15,258 bases of DNA from DATFRX01 sp035630615 (lineage in GTDB: Bacteria > Actinomycetota > Actinomycetes > Propionibacteriales > Nocardioidaceae), in NCBI GenBank assembly GCA_035630615.1, contig DASQKI010000039.1, forward strand, positions 1 through 15,258, read 5' to 3'. The first letter of the stretch is position 1. Every line of letters begins with the position of its first letter. Shown piece after piece: positions 1 through 6,735 of the stretch. The notes beneath the pieces are model-generated. The model had not been told where the DNA came from and made no database searches. It was given only the letters and a program-made list of their open reading frames with translations. A program made the position numbers and the translations under genes.

Positions 1-2277
1 CGCCATCGCGTGCACCGCGCGGTTCTCTCGCCAGGTCGGGCCGGGCCGGGCGATCCCGGCCAGGTAGATGGGCGCGTTGTGGTGCACGAAGGGAAGGGCG
101 ACGAACTCGGTGAACCCGCCCGTGCGGTCCTGCAACGCGGCCAGCACCCGGAAGTGGCCTAGCCAGTGCCGCGGGTGGTCCACGTGGCCGTACATCATGG
201 TCGAGCTGGATCGGATGCCCACCTGGTGTGCCGTGGTCACCACGTCGATCCACGCGGAGGCGGGCAGCTTGCCCTTGGTGAGCACCCAGCGCACGTCGTC
301 GTCGAGGATCTCGGCGGCCGTGCCCGGGATCGTGTCCAGCCCGGCGTCGTGCAGCCCGGTCAGCCACTCCCGCACCGAGACACCGGCCTTGGCCGCGCCG
401 GTGACGATCTCCATCGGGGAGAACGCGTGCACGTGCATGTCCGGCACCCGCTTCTTCACCGCCGCTGCCAGGTCGAAGTACGCCGTGCCCGCGAGCTCGG
501 GGTCGATGCCCCCCTGCATGCACACCTCGGTGGCGCCGAGCTCCCACGCCTCCTCGGCACGGTCGGCGACCTGGTCCAGTGAGAGCGAGTAGGCGTCGGC
601 GTCGGTGCGCCGCTGGGCGAACGCGCAGAAGCGGCAGCCGACGTAGCAGACATTGGTGAAGTTGATGTTGCGGTTGACCACGTAGGTGACGTCGTCGCCG
701 ACCGTGTCGCGTCGCAGCTCGTCGGCCAGCCGGCACAGCGCGTCGAGGGCGGCGCCGTCGGCCTGCATCAGCGTCAAGGCGTCGTCGTCGGACAGCGCCG
801 CCGGATCGCGCTCCGCCGAACGCAACGCGGCCGCCACCTCGCTGTCCGGGCGGCGACCGTCCGTCGCCCCTGACCTGGCGGCAACCTGTTCACGCAAGGC
901 GGCCCAACTGCCGTAGACCTCGTCGAAGTCGCTGCGCCGGTCGGCGGTGCGCCCGTCGGTGTCGATGCTGGCGTGAAGGTCGGTCCGCCCGATCGACTCG
1001 AGCCCGCCGTCCGGCTCCTGCCACGCGATGCCGGTCGGCCGAGCTCTCTCGCGGGCGAGTCCGGTTGCCGGTTCGACTAGCGCCGCGACGTGCGGCGCGA
1101 GTCGAGGATCGAGCCAGGCGTCGCCACGCCGGAGGAATTCCGGGTGCGCGGTCAACCGCTCGGTGAGCTCGAAGCCTCCCTCTCGGGTCTGTTCCGCAAG
1201 GTCGTCAAGATGCGGCCACGGACGCTCCGGGTTGACGTGGTCGGGCGTCAGCGGCGACACGCCGCCCCAGTCGTCGATGCCGGCGCCGAGGAGCCGCTCG
1301 AGCTGGTCCGGCTCCGACAGGTTGGGCGGCACCTGGATCCGCATCCGCGGCCCCATCAACAGCCGCGCCACGGCCACCGTCGCCAGGTATTCGTCGAACC
1401 CCACGTCGGGCGTCGACCGCATCGCCGTGTCGGGCTTGGCGCGGAAGTTTTGAACGATGACCTCCTGGATGTGCCCGTACTCGCGATGTATTCGCCGGAT
1501 GGCGAGCAGTGACTCGGCGCGTTCGGTGACGTTTTCACCGATCCCGACGAGGATCCCGGTCGTGAACGGGATCGACAGCCGCCCGGCGTCCTCCAACACC
1601 CGCAGCCGGATTGCCGGGTCCTTGTCGGGCGAGCCGTAGTGGCAGCCGCCGGGCTCCGACCAGAGCCGGGTCGCGGTGGTCTCGAGCATCATGCCCATCG
1701 ACGGCGCCACCGGCTTCAGCCGCTGCAGCTCGGTCCACGACATCACACCGGGATTGAGATGCGGGAGCAACCCGGTCTCCTCGAGAACCCGAATCGCCAT
1801 CGCCCGCACGTAGGACAGCGTGTCGGCGTAGCCGTGCTCCTCCAGCCACTCGCGAGCCGTCGGCCACCGGTCCTCGGGCCGGTCCCCCAGGGTGAACAGC
1901 GCCTCCTTGCAGCCGAGCTCGGCACCCTGTCGCGCGATGTCGAGCACCTCGTCGGGCGACAGGTACGCCTGCGGCAGCCGACCGGGCACGGTCACAAACG
2001 TGCAGTAGTGGCACCGGTCCCGACACAGCCGGGTGAGCGGGACAAAGACCTTGCGTGAGTACGTCACGATGCCGGCGCGCCCGGCGTGCGCGAGGCCGAG
2101 GTCACGGGTCTGAGCCGCCACCGCACAAAGCTCCGACAACGTGTCGCCGGTGCATTGGAGCAACACGGCGGCCTCGTCGACGTTGAGGGTCTTGCCGCTC
2201 TTGGCCCGGGACAGTGCTCGGCGGGTCGCCTGGGCGGTCGGCGCGGTGTCGTACGCGGCATCGGCTGATCTGGACAC
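1..2277 (-). CDS. fbiC: FO synthase FbiC (CofG-CofH fusion), 3' end cut by window edge
   Basis: Makes FO (7,8-didemethyl-8-hydroxy-5-deazariboflavin), the chromophore of coenzyme F420, from tyrosine and the flavin precursor 5-amino-6-ribitylaminouracil; a cytosolic enzyme with two radical-SAM halves. I translated the strand directly. An unbroken frame of 759 codons runs from GTG 2277 to base 1. The N-terminal CofG half carries CRDRCHYC (Cys85, Cys89, Cys92) and the C-terminal CofH half carries CYVGCRFC (Cys544, Cys548, Cys551); both are CX3CX2C motifs that bind a 4Fe-4S cluster. Known FbiC proteins have about 850 residues, so roughly 90 percent is visible and the stop lies left of the window. 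The start is chosen because GGAGGA (2282-2287) sits 4 bases upstream. The gene is divergent from the reductase at 2431. The two intact motifs make the call very secure. Confidence 0.97.
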   Translation of the reverse strand, partial: MSRSADAAYDTAPTAQATRRALSRAKSGKTLNVDEAAVLLQCTGDTLSELCAVAAQTRDLGLAHAGRAGIVTYSRKVFVPLTRLCRDRCHYCTFVTVPGRLPQAYLSPDEVLDIARQGAELGCKEALFTLGDRPEDRWPTAREWLEEHGYADTLSYVRAMAIRVLEETGLLPHLNPGVMSWTELQRLKPVAPSMGMMLETTATRLWSEPGGCHYGSPDKDPAIRLRVLEDAGRLSIPFTTGILVGIGENVTERAESLLAIRRIHREYGHIQEVIVQNFRAKPDTAMRSTPDVGFDEYLATVAVARLLMGPRMRIQVPPNLSEPDQLERLLGAGIDDWGGVSPLTPDHVNPERPWPHLDDLAEQTREGGFELTERLTAHPEFLRRGDAWLDPRLAPHVAALVEPATGLARERARPTGIAWQEPDGGLESIGRTDLHASIDTDGRTADRRSDFDEVYGSWAALREQVAARSGATDGRRPDSEVAAALRSAERDPAALSDDDALTLMQADGAALDALCRLADELRRDTVGDDVTYVVNRNINFTNVCYVGCRFCAFAQRRTDADAYSLSLDQVADRAEEAWELGATEVCMQGGIDPELAGTAYFDLAAAVKKRVPDMHVHAFSPMEIVTGAAKAGVSVREWLTGLHDAGLDTIPGTAAEILDDDVRWVLTKGKLPASAWIDVVTTAHQVGIRSSSTMMYGHVDHPRHWLGHFRVLAALQDRTGGFTEFVALPFVHHNAPIYLAGIARPGPTWRENRAVHAMA

Positions 2278-2323
2278 GCGATCCTCCACTCGACGTGCGG
2301 ACCCGAGACGGTCTCTGGGAGCG

Positions 2324-2329
2324 AGCCTA
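2324..2329 (-). promoter_or_regulatory. Candidate -10 box of fbiC promoter
   Basis: On the minus strand the hexamer reads TAGGCT, which fits the actinobacterial TANNNT -10 pattern. It would give a leader of about 40 bases before GTG 2277. The -35 region is poor: the hexamer about 17 bases upstream reads ACGCCA, which lies on one of the CGCCAA boxes. This is inferred from position and motif only. Confidence 0.35.
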
Positions 2330-2345
2330 GGCCCGGCCCGAAGTG

Positions 2346-2395
2346 TTGGCGTGGACTTGCGCCAACTCTTTGGGAGACTTGCGGTTTCACGCCAA
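2346..2395. promoter_or_regulatory. Cluster of CGCCAA boxes between divergent fbiC and reductase
   Basis: TTGGCG (2346-2351) and CGCCAA (2360-2365) form a 6-bp inverted repeat with an 8-base spacer. A third copy, CACGCCAA (2388-2395), is the exact reverse complement of TTGGCGTG (2346-2353). GACTTGCG also occurs twice (2354-2361 and 2376-2383). The cluster lies upstream of the candidate fbiC -10 and upstream of the reductase start, so it may be an operator serving one or both genes. No regulator gene is adjacent. Confidence 0.4.
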
Positions 2396-2430
2396 AAGTT
2401 CGGTGGACCACCTCGTTGTCAGGACGGTCG

Positions 2431-3627
2431 ATGCAATCTCCCCTGGTGATCGTTGGCGCGGGCCTCGGCGGCCTCCGAGCGGCCGAGCGGCTACGCGCCG
2501 CCGGCTGGGAGGGCGCCATCGTCATCTACGGCACCGAGCCGCACCTGCCCTACAACCGGCCGCCGCTGTCCAAGGAGGCACTGGCGACCGGCATCTCCCA
2601 CGAGCGGCTCGCCTACCGCCGACGGCCAGCGATCGAGGACGTTCAATGGCGGCTCGAGCAGACGGTCGAGTCCGTCGACCTCGACGAGCACGCGGTCACG
2701 CTCGAGGACGGGACGCGCCAGGCGTACGTCGGCCTCGTCGCAGCGACTGGCGTCCGACCGCGACGGCTGCCTCTCGACGCGCCCCTCGAGTGGCGACAGA
2801 CGCTGCGCACGATCGACGACGGCATTGCCCTGCGCGAACGACTCACCGAGGGTGGCCGCCTCGTCCTCATCGGCGCCGGCTTCGTCGGAAGCGAGGTTGC
2901 AGCGACCGCCCGCGGCCACGGTTGCGATGTGCATGTGGTCGACCCGCTGCCCGAACCGATGACCCGCGCGATCGGCGAGATGGTCGGAGGCGAGCTACGT
3001 CGGCGGCACGAGTCACACGGTGTCACCTTCCACCTCGGCCGCTCCGTCGCCGCGATCGAGGGTGACACCGCCCCGCGCACCGTGCATCTCGACGACGGCC
3101 AGCAGCTCACCGCTGACATCGTGGTCGAGGCCGTCGGATCGATACCCAACGTCGAGTGGCTCGACGGCAACGGGCTCGACCTCACCAACGGGGTTGCATG
3201 CGACGAATGGCTGCGACCGCTCCGTGCCGACGCGCCGATCCCGGACGTGGCGGCTGTCGGCGACATCGTGCGCTACGTCAATCCGCGGTTCGGCGGGCCG
3301 CCGCATCGCGTGGAGCACTGGGCGATGCCGACCGAGACGGCGAAGCCAGCCGCTTTCGCTCTCATGGCCCATCTCACCGGGCAGCCCATCGACGAAGAGC
3401 CGTTCGCTCCTCTCCCGACGTTTTGGAGCGATCAGTACGACATCCGTCTCCAGTCCTTCGGCCTGCCCGAGCTCGGACTCGACGACGTACGAGTACTGGA
3501 AGGCGACCTGTCCGACGAGACGGCCGTCGGCTACCACCGCGACGGACAGCTGGTCGGCGTCCTCATGCTCGGGCTGTCGCTTCGCATGAAGCATTACCGC
3601 ACCCTGCTCCTCGAGCAGCTGCCGTAG
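2431..3627 (+). CDS. FAD-dependent NAD(P)H reductase, ferredoxin/rubredoxin reductase type
   Basis: A 399-residue flavoprotein expected to move electrons from NAD(P)H through FAD to a small iron-sulfur partner. The first dinucleotide fold has GAGLGG at residues 9-14 (FAD). PYNRPPLSK at 40-48 is typical of rhodocoxin/putidaredoxin-reductase-like enzymes. The second fold has GAGFVGSEVA at 148-157 (NAD(P)H), and VAAVGD near 273-278 is the late FAD-contact motif. FWSDQYDIRLQ at 331-341 marks the C-terminal reductase domain. I take ATG 2431, with AGGA at 2421-2424, over an in-frame TTG 15 bases upstream. The motif after VEHW, usually similar to ANAVEQG, reads AMPTETAK here. No ferredoxin, P450 or oxygenase gene is adjacent, so the electron acceptor is unknown. 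It is divergent from fbiC and convergent with the DsbA-like gene. Confidence 0.88.
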   Translation: MQSPLVIVGAGLGGLRAAERLRAAGWEGAIVIYGTEPHLPYNRPPLSKEALATGISHERLAYRRRPAIEDVQWRLEQTVESVDLDEHAVTLEDGTRQAYVGLVAATGVRPRRLPLDAPLEWRQTLRTIDDGIALRERLTEGGRLVLIGAGFVGSEVAATARGHGCDVHVVDPLPEPMTRAIGEMVGGELRRRHESHGVTFHLGRSVAAIEGDTAPRTVHLDDGQQLTADIVVEAVGSIPNVEWLDGNGLDLTNGVACDEWLRPLRADAPIPDVAAVGDIVRYVNPRFGGPPHRVEHWAMPTETAKPAAFALMAHLTGQPIDEEPFAPLPTFWSDQYDIRLQSFGLPELGLDDVRVLEGDLSDETAVGYHRDGQLVGVLMLGLSLRMKHYRTLLLEQLP

Positions 3628-3691
3628 CGGCCGAGGCCATCAACGCACAATTTGAGGGGACGTACGGTCGCGCCTTTCGAGATCGGGCCGC

Positions 3692-4534
3692 TCACTCCCT
3701 CGACGGGGATTCGGACGTCGCGGACGGCGATCCTGCAGGCGACTGCGGCGACTCGGTCGACGACGGGGTCGCCGCGAAGACGGCGTCGATGAGGTCCTCC
3801 AGATGCGGCGGTCCGCCCTTGCCGTCGGTCACCTCTTTGCCGTCGACCAAGACGGTGGGAGTGCCGTTGACGTTGTCCTGCGACGCCTGGTCGGTCGCCT
3901 CCGATACCCAGCCCTCGTAGTCGTCGCCCTCGATGCACGACGACGCCGAGTCGGCGCCGACCTGCTCGGCGAGGGTCGAGAGTTCGGAGTCCGACAGCCC
4001 GGGGCTGTTTTCCTCTGGCTGGTTCTGGAAAAGCTGGGCGTGGTACTTGTAGAACGCCTCGATCCCGGCGTCGTCGAAGACGCAAGCGGCCGCGGCGGCC
4101 GACCGGGTGGAGTATTCGGTCGTCGAGAACCGGTTGAGGATGGCGATCGGGCGGTATTCGACGGTGATCGCGTTGAACTTGAGCTGCTGGTCAACGTAGC
4201 CGGCAACGGCCGACTCGAACTGCCGGCAGATCGGACACTGGAAGTCCTCATAGAAGACGACCTTGACCGGCGTCAGCGCATCGGATGCTTCATCGCTCTC
4301 GAGCCCGTCGGCCGTAACGAGGTAGCCGTTGTCGCTGGTGACCCCGTCCGGCCTCTGCCCCGTGTCACGCTGGGACGCGAAGATCGCGACCCCGGCGGCG
4401 ACGACGAGCACGACGACGGCCGCCACGATCGAGCCGGTGACCAGGCGGGTTCGGCGGGCTGAGGCGCGCTCTCGATCGCGCCGCATCTGCGCCGCGCGGG
4501 TCTGACGCTCATCGCGCTTCTTACGATTGCTCAC
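3692..4534 (-). CDS. Membrane-anchored DsbA-like thioredoxin-fold protein
   Basis: A 280-residue protein likely to act outside the membrane in thiol-disulfide exchange. Residues 1-30 are strongly basic. Residues 31-53 form one hydrophobic segment, an anchor or uncleaved signal. The DsbA/Thioredoxin_4 fold follows, with FYEDFQCPIC ending at the CPIC active site (100-103) and the cis-proline loop NGTPTVLVDG (Pro226). Two further cysteines (151 and 200) could form a second disulfide. The tail from about 256 is rich in Ser, Pro and Glu and looks disordered. The start GTG 4534 overlaps the stop of the upstream MauE-like gene by 4 bases (GTGA), and AAGGAG lies just before it, so translation is probably coupled. 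Substrates cannot be read from the sequence; oxidase, isomerase or reductase roles are all possible. Confidence 0.88.
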   Translation of the reverse strand: MSNRKKRDERQTRAAQMRRDRERASARRTRLVTGSIVAAVVVLVVAAGVAIFASQRDTGQRPDGVTSDNGYLVTADGLESDEASDALTPVKVVFYEDFQCPICRQFESAVAGYVDQQLKFNAITVEYRPIAILNRFSTTEYSTRSAAAAACVFDDAGIEAFYKYHAQLFQNQPEENSPGLSDSELSTLAEQVGADSASSCIEGDDYEGWVSEATDQASQDNVNGTPTVLVDGKEVTDGKGGPPHLEDLIDAVFAATPSSTESPQSPAGSPSATSESPSRE

Positions 4535-5049
4535 ACCTTCTCCTTCATCTCCGGCGCCGGGTAGAGCAACCCGTCGACCGACAGCCGGCTCGTCGGCCGC
4601 CAGGCCAACAGTCCGGACAAAACCAACAGTCCGACGTCACGTGCGATGTCCCACTTGTAGGCGTCGGTGACATCGTCTCCCGAGGCGGCTCCACCGCCGC
4701 CGAAGCACCCACATTCGATCTGCAGCCCGCGAGCCCATGCCGCCGAGATGCCAACGATGAACACGGCCAGCAGGATGGCCGACGCTATCGCGGCCAGCCG
4801 AAGCGCCAGGCCCGCCACGAGCAGGAGGCCGAGACAGATCTCCAACAAGGGCAGCGCGTAGCCGACGGTCCGTTCGAGCGGATCCGGGACCAGCTCGTAG
4901 GCGCGGACCGCCCGTACGCTGCTGTCGGGGTCGCCGAGCTTCGCGGCGCCCGCGCCCAGCCATACTCCCCCGACCACAAGCCGCGCCACGATCGCCAGCC
5001 ACGGCCATGCGGCGTCGACACGCGACCGCCACGTGCCGCCAGCACTCAC
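4531..5049 (-). CDS. MauE/DoxX-like integral membrane protein
   Basis: A 172-residue membrane protein with about four hydrophobic helices (roughly 16-36, 62-83, 85-106 and 136-150). Features shared with MauE/DoxX-type proteins are the GGVWLGAGAAKLGDP stretch at 27-41 and ECGCFGGGG at 112-120, which places a Cys-Gly-Cys pair (113 and 115) in the loop after helix 3. MauE is known from methylamine dehydrogenase maturation, where it works with a thioredoxin-like partner. Many actinobacteria carry MauE homologues with no mau genes, as here. The preferred start is GTG 5049 because AGGAGT stands 6 bases before it. An in-frame GTG at 5094 would add 15 residues but lacks a ribosome-binding site. The 4-base overlap with the DsbA-like gene suggests a redox pair in which this protein recycles or supports the other; that is inference. 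Confidence 0.82.
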   Translation of the reverse strand: MSAGGTWRSRVDAAWPWLAIVARLVVGGVWLGAGAAKLGDPDSSVRAVRAYELVPDPLERTVGYALPLLEICLGLLLVAGLALRLAAIASAILLAVFIVGISAAWARGLQIECGCFGGGGAASGDDVTDAYKWDIARDVGLLVLSGLLAWRPTSRLSVDGLLYPAPEMKEKV

Positions 5050-5112
5050 GCTCGTACTCCTACCCGGATCAAGAAGCGAACTCCACCCCGACACCCATGG
5101 TGCCAGGCCCGA

Positions 5113-5118
5113 TAGAGT
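5113..5118 (+). promoter_or_regulatory. Candidate -10 box ahead of the small membrane protein and orn
   Basis: The hexamer TAGAGT fits TANNNT. It would start transcription near 5125, about 20 bases before TTG 5144, leaving room for the AGGAGGAG ribosome-binding site at 5129-5136. The -35 match (CCGACA at 5088-5093, 19-base spacer) is weak. Confidence 0.35.
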
Positions 5119-5143
5119 CGCCTCACACAGGAGGAGCGAAGGC

Positions 5144-5413
5144 TTGACGCATGGACATCGACGTCACGTCAAGGCGTCCACGCTCGCCTTTCGCGGCCTC
5201 GTCATCTGGGGCGTCTTCGGACTCGCAGCCGCGTGCGGCCTGCTGATCGCCTTCGGCATCCCCTGGTTCAAGGCGATTCTCGGCTCCGGTGGCCTGCTGG
5301 TGATCCTCCTCGTGGCCTACGGTCTCGAGAAGTCCGGCCTGATGCGGCCGCCGACGCCGGACCAACCAGCGAGGCCCAACCGACGCTCGCGGCCCCAGCC
5401 GCCGATGCCCTAG
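5144..5413 (+). CDS. Small two-helix membrane protein, function unknown
   Basis: An 89-residue protein with a short basic N-terminus, two hydrophobic segments (about 17-39 and 44-60) and a tail rich in Pro, Arg and Gln. I recognise no family motif beyond the double transmembrane hairpin. The start is TTG 5144, preceded by AGGAGGAG (5129-5136) and a nearer GAAGG. No better in-frame start exists before the first helix; the open frame reaches back to 5033 but that part is arginine-rich and overlaps the divergent mauE-like leader. It ends 18 bases before orn and is probably co-transcribed with it. It is divergent from the MauE/DsbA pair. A real gene is likely because the hydrophobic pattern is sharp and the ribosome-binding site is strong. 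Confidence 0.65.
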   Translation: MTHGHRRHVKASTLAFRGLVIWGVFGLAAACGLLIAFGIPWFKAILGSGGLLVILLVAYGLEKSGLMRPPTPDQPARPNRRSRPQPPMP

Positions 5414-5431
5414 AACCGATCGGAGGCTAGG

Positions 5432-6079
5432 GTGCCTGGCGTGAACGATCGCTTGGTGTGGATCGATTGCGAGATGACCGGACTCGACATCGGCGCCGAC
5501 GCGCTGGTCGAGGTCGCGGCACTCGTTACCGACTTCGAGCTCAACGTGCTCGGAGACGGCGTCGACGTCGTGGTCAAGCCGCCGCAGCAGGCTCTCGACC
5601 AGATGGGCGACATCGTGCGCGACATGCACGTCGCATCCGGGCTCATCGACGAGCTGGCCAAGGGAGTGAGCGTCGGTGAGGCGGAGGAGCGGGTGCTCGA
5701 CTACGTCCGCGCCCACGTGCCCGAAGCCGGTCGGGCGCCGCTGGCCGGCAACACCGTCGGCACCGACCGGATGTTCTTGGCTCGTGACATGCCAGATCTC
5801 GAGGGCTATCTGCACTACCGCATCGTCGACGTGTCGTCGATCAAGGAGCTGGCCCGACGGTGGTACCCGCGGGTCTACTTCGCCGCTCCGACCAAGACCG
5901 GCAACCATCGGGCACTGGCCGACATCCGAGAGAGCATCGAGGAGCTCCGCTACTACCGGGCCGCCGTCTTCGTACCGCAGCCCGGCCCCGACTCCGACTC
6001 GGCCCGGGCGCTTGCCGAGGAGTATGGCGGCGCGCTGACGCCGCCGGACGAGGGCAGCTCGGCGTCCAAGGAGGGTTGA
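5432..6079 (+). CDS. orn: Oligoribonuclease
   Basis: A 215-residue 3'-to-5' exoribonuclease of the DEDDh family. It degrades the last 2-5 nucleotides of RNA and, in known homologues, clears pGpG from cyclic-di-GMP turnover. Catalytic residues are visible: Asp12 and Glu14 in VWIDCEMTGLD, Asp111-112 region in NTVGTDRMFL, and His159 with Asp164 in NHRALADIRES. YRIVDVSSIKELARRWYP (129-146) is typical of Orn. E. coli Orn has about 180 residues; the extra here is an acidic, probably flexible C-terminus (after about 184). GTG 5432 is chosen because GGAGG (5422-5426) lies 5 bases upstream; a second in-frame GTG at 5441 is too far from it. tRNA-His follows 101 bases downstream, a neighbourhood I recall from other actinobacteria. 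Confidence 0.96.
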   Translation: MPGVNDRLVWIDCEMTGLDIGADALVEVAALVTDFELNVLGDGVDVVVKPPQQALDQMGDIVRDMHVASGLIDELAKGVSVGEAEERVLDYVRAHVPEAGRAPLAGNTVGTDRMFLARDMPDLEGYLHYRIVDVSSIKELARRWYPRVYFAAPTKTGNHRALADIRESIEELRYYRAAVFVPQPGPDSDSARALAEEYGGALTPPDEGSSASKEG

Positions 6080-6115
6080 CCGACCGCCGATTCCTCGTCG
6101 GGCCGGGTCTCCCGC

Positions 6116-6121
6116 TACACT
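6116..6121 (+). promoter_or_regulatory. Candidate -10 box for tRNA-His
   Basis: TACACT fits TANNNT and lies in the gap between orn and the tRNA. It would give a 5' leader of about 50 bases for RNase P processing. No good -35 is visible at the right distance, so read-through from orn is an alternative source of the transcript. Confidence 0.3.
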
Positions 6122-6180
6122 TTGGCAGGCCGCAAGAGCGTCGTCCGTCCTCGCACCGCAGCGGGCGAAACGCGGCTCAT

Positions 6181-6257
6181 GGTGGGTGTAGCTCAGCTGG
6201 TAGAGCACCTGGTTGTGGTCCAGGAAGTCGCGGGTTCAAGTCCCGTCACTCACCCCA
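6181..6257 (+). tRNA. tRNA-His (anticodon GTG)
   Basis: A full cloverleaf can be drawn. The acceptor GTGGGTG (6182-6188) pairs with CACTCAC (6247-6253), with one G-U. The D stem is GCTC/GAGC. The anticodon stem CCTGG/CCAGG encloses the loop TTGTGGT with anticodon GTG. The T stem GCGGG/CCCGT has the loop TTCAAGT. G6181 is the extra G-1 typical of tRNA-His, opposite C6254. The CCA end is encoded (6255-6257). Confidence 0.97.
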
Positions 6258-6261
6258 GACC

Positions 6262-6283
6262 CTCGCGTCGTCGGCGACGCGAG
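6262..6283. terminator. Perfect 9-bp hairpin, probable bidirectional terminator
   Basis: CTCGCGTCG (6262-6270) and CGACGCGAG (6275-6283) form a perfect stem with a TCGG loop. It starts 4 bases after the CCA of tRNA-His and ends 7 bases before the stop of the convergent thioesterase gene, so it can serve both transcripts. There is no T-run, as is common for actinobacterial terminators. Confidence 0.7.
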
Positions 6284-6290
6284 CGACCGC

Positions 6291-6704
6291 CTAGGAGCGG
6301 GGCGGCAGGTTTTGCAGCCGGACCTGGCCGCGAGCCACCAGCCGCCCCTCGGCATCGCGCGACTCGATCAGCCACAGCTGTTGAAGCCGTCCCTGATGGA
6401 TCGGCGTCGCCGTGGCTGTGAGGTGATCGCCGGGACGAGCCGCGCGCAGGAAGTCGGTGTTGTTGTTGACGCCGACGACCCCGCCAGCCTCGCCATGGAC
6501 CTGCTCGGCGAACCAGAGGCCGGCCCCGATGCTGGCCGTGCTCTCGTTAACGAGGCAGTGCACCCCGCCGTGCGCCAGGCCGAACGGCTGCAGGTGCTGC
6601 TCGGCGACGGTCCACTCGAGCACGACTCGATCTCCGGCCGCATGGGTGACCTCGAGATCGAGCAGCTCATGCATCTTGAGCTGGTCCAGGGCAGAAGCGT
6701 CCAT
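6291..6704 (-). CDS. Hotdog-fold acyl-CoA thioesterase, PaaI type
   Basis: A 137-residue single hotdog domain that should hydrolyse an acyl- or aryl-CoA in the cytosol. QPFGLAHGGVHCLVNESTAS (39-58) holds the HGG turn (45-47) and the likely catalytic Glu54. GVNNNTDFLRAARPGD (78-93) is the second family block. This pattern is shared by PaaI (phenylacetate) and 1,4-dihydroxy-2-naphthoyl-CoA (menaquinone) thioesterases, and the substrate cannot be decided here. ATG 6704 follows the glpD stop by 31 bases in the same direction, so it probably rides on the glpFKD transcript. A TAGGGT hexamer 8 bases before ATG could also drive a near-leaderless transcript. The nearby 9-bp hairpin ends the unit. Confidence 0.88.
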   Translation of the reverse strand: MDASALDQLKMHELLDLEVTHAAGDRVVLEWTVAEQHLQPFGLAHGGVHCLVNESTASIGAGLWFAEQVHGEAGGVVGVNNNTDFLRAARPGDHLTATATPIHQGRLQQLWLIESRDAEGRLVARGQVRLQNLPPRS

Positions 6705-6735
6705 GCTGTGACCCTAACGGGGCGGATCCGGAATG

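Noticed and set aside
1535..2058. Several frames of 139-163 codons on both strands at the fbiC 5' end
   Set aside because: They are shadows of the CofG half of fbiC, whose own frame carries the radical-SAM motif.
3626..3692. AGCGGCC and GGCCGCT as a terminator stem between the reductase and DsbA-like genes
   Set aside because: The 7-bp arms are separated by 53 bases and each overlaps a stop codon; the loop is too long for a convincing terminator.
5123..6208. A 361-codon minus-strand frame opposite orn and the small membrane protein
   Set aside because: It is antisense to the intact orn gene and has no recognisable motif.
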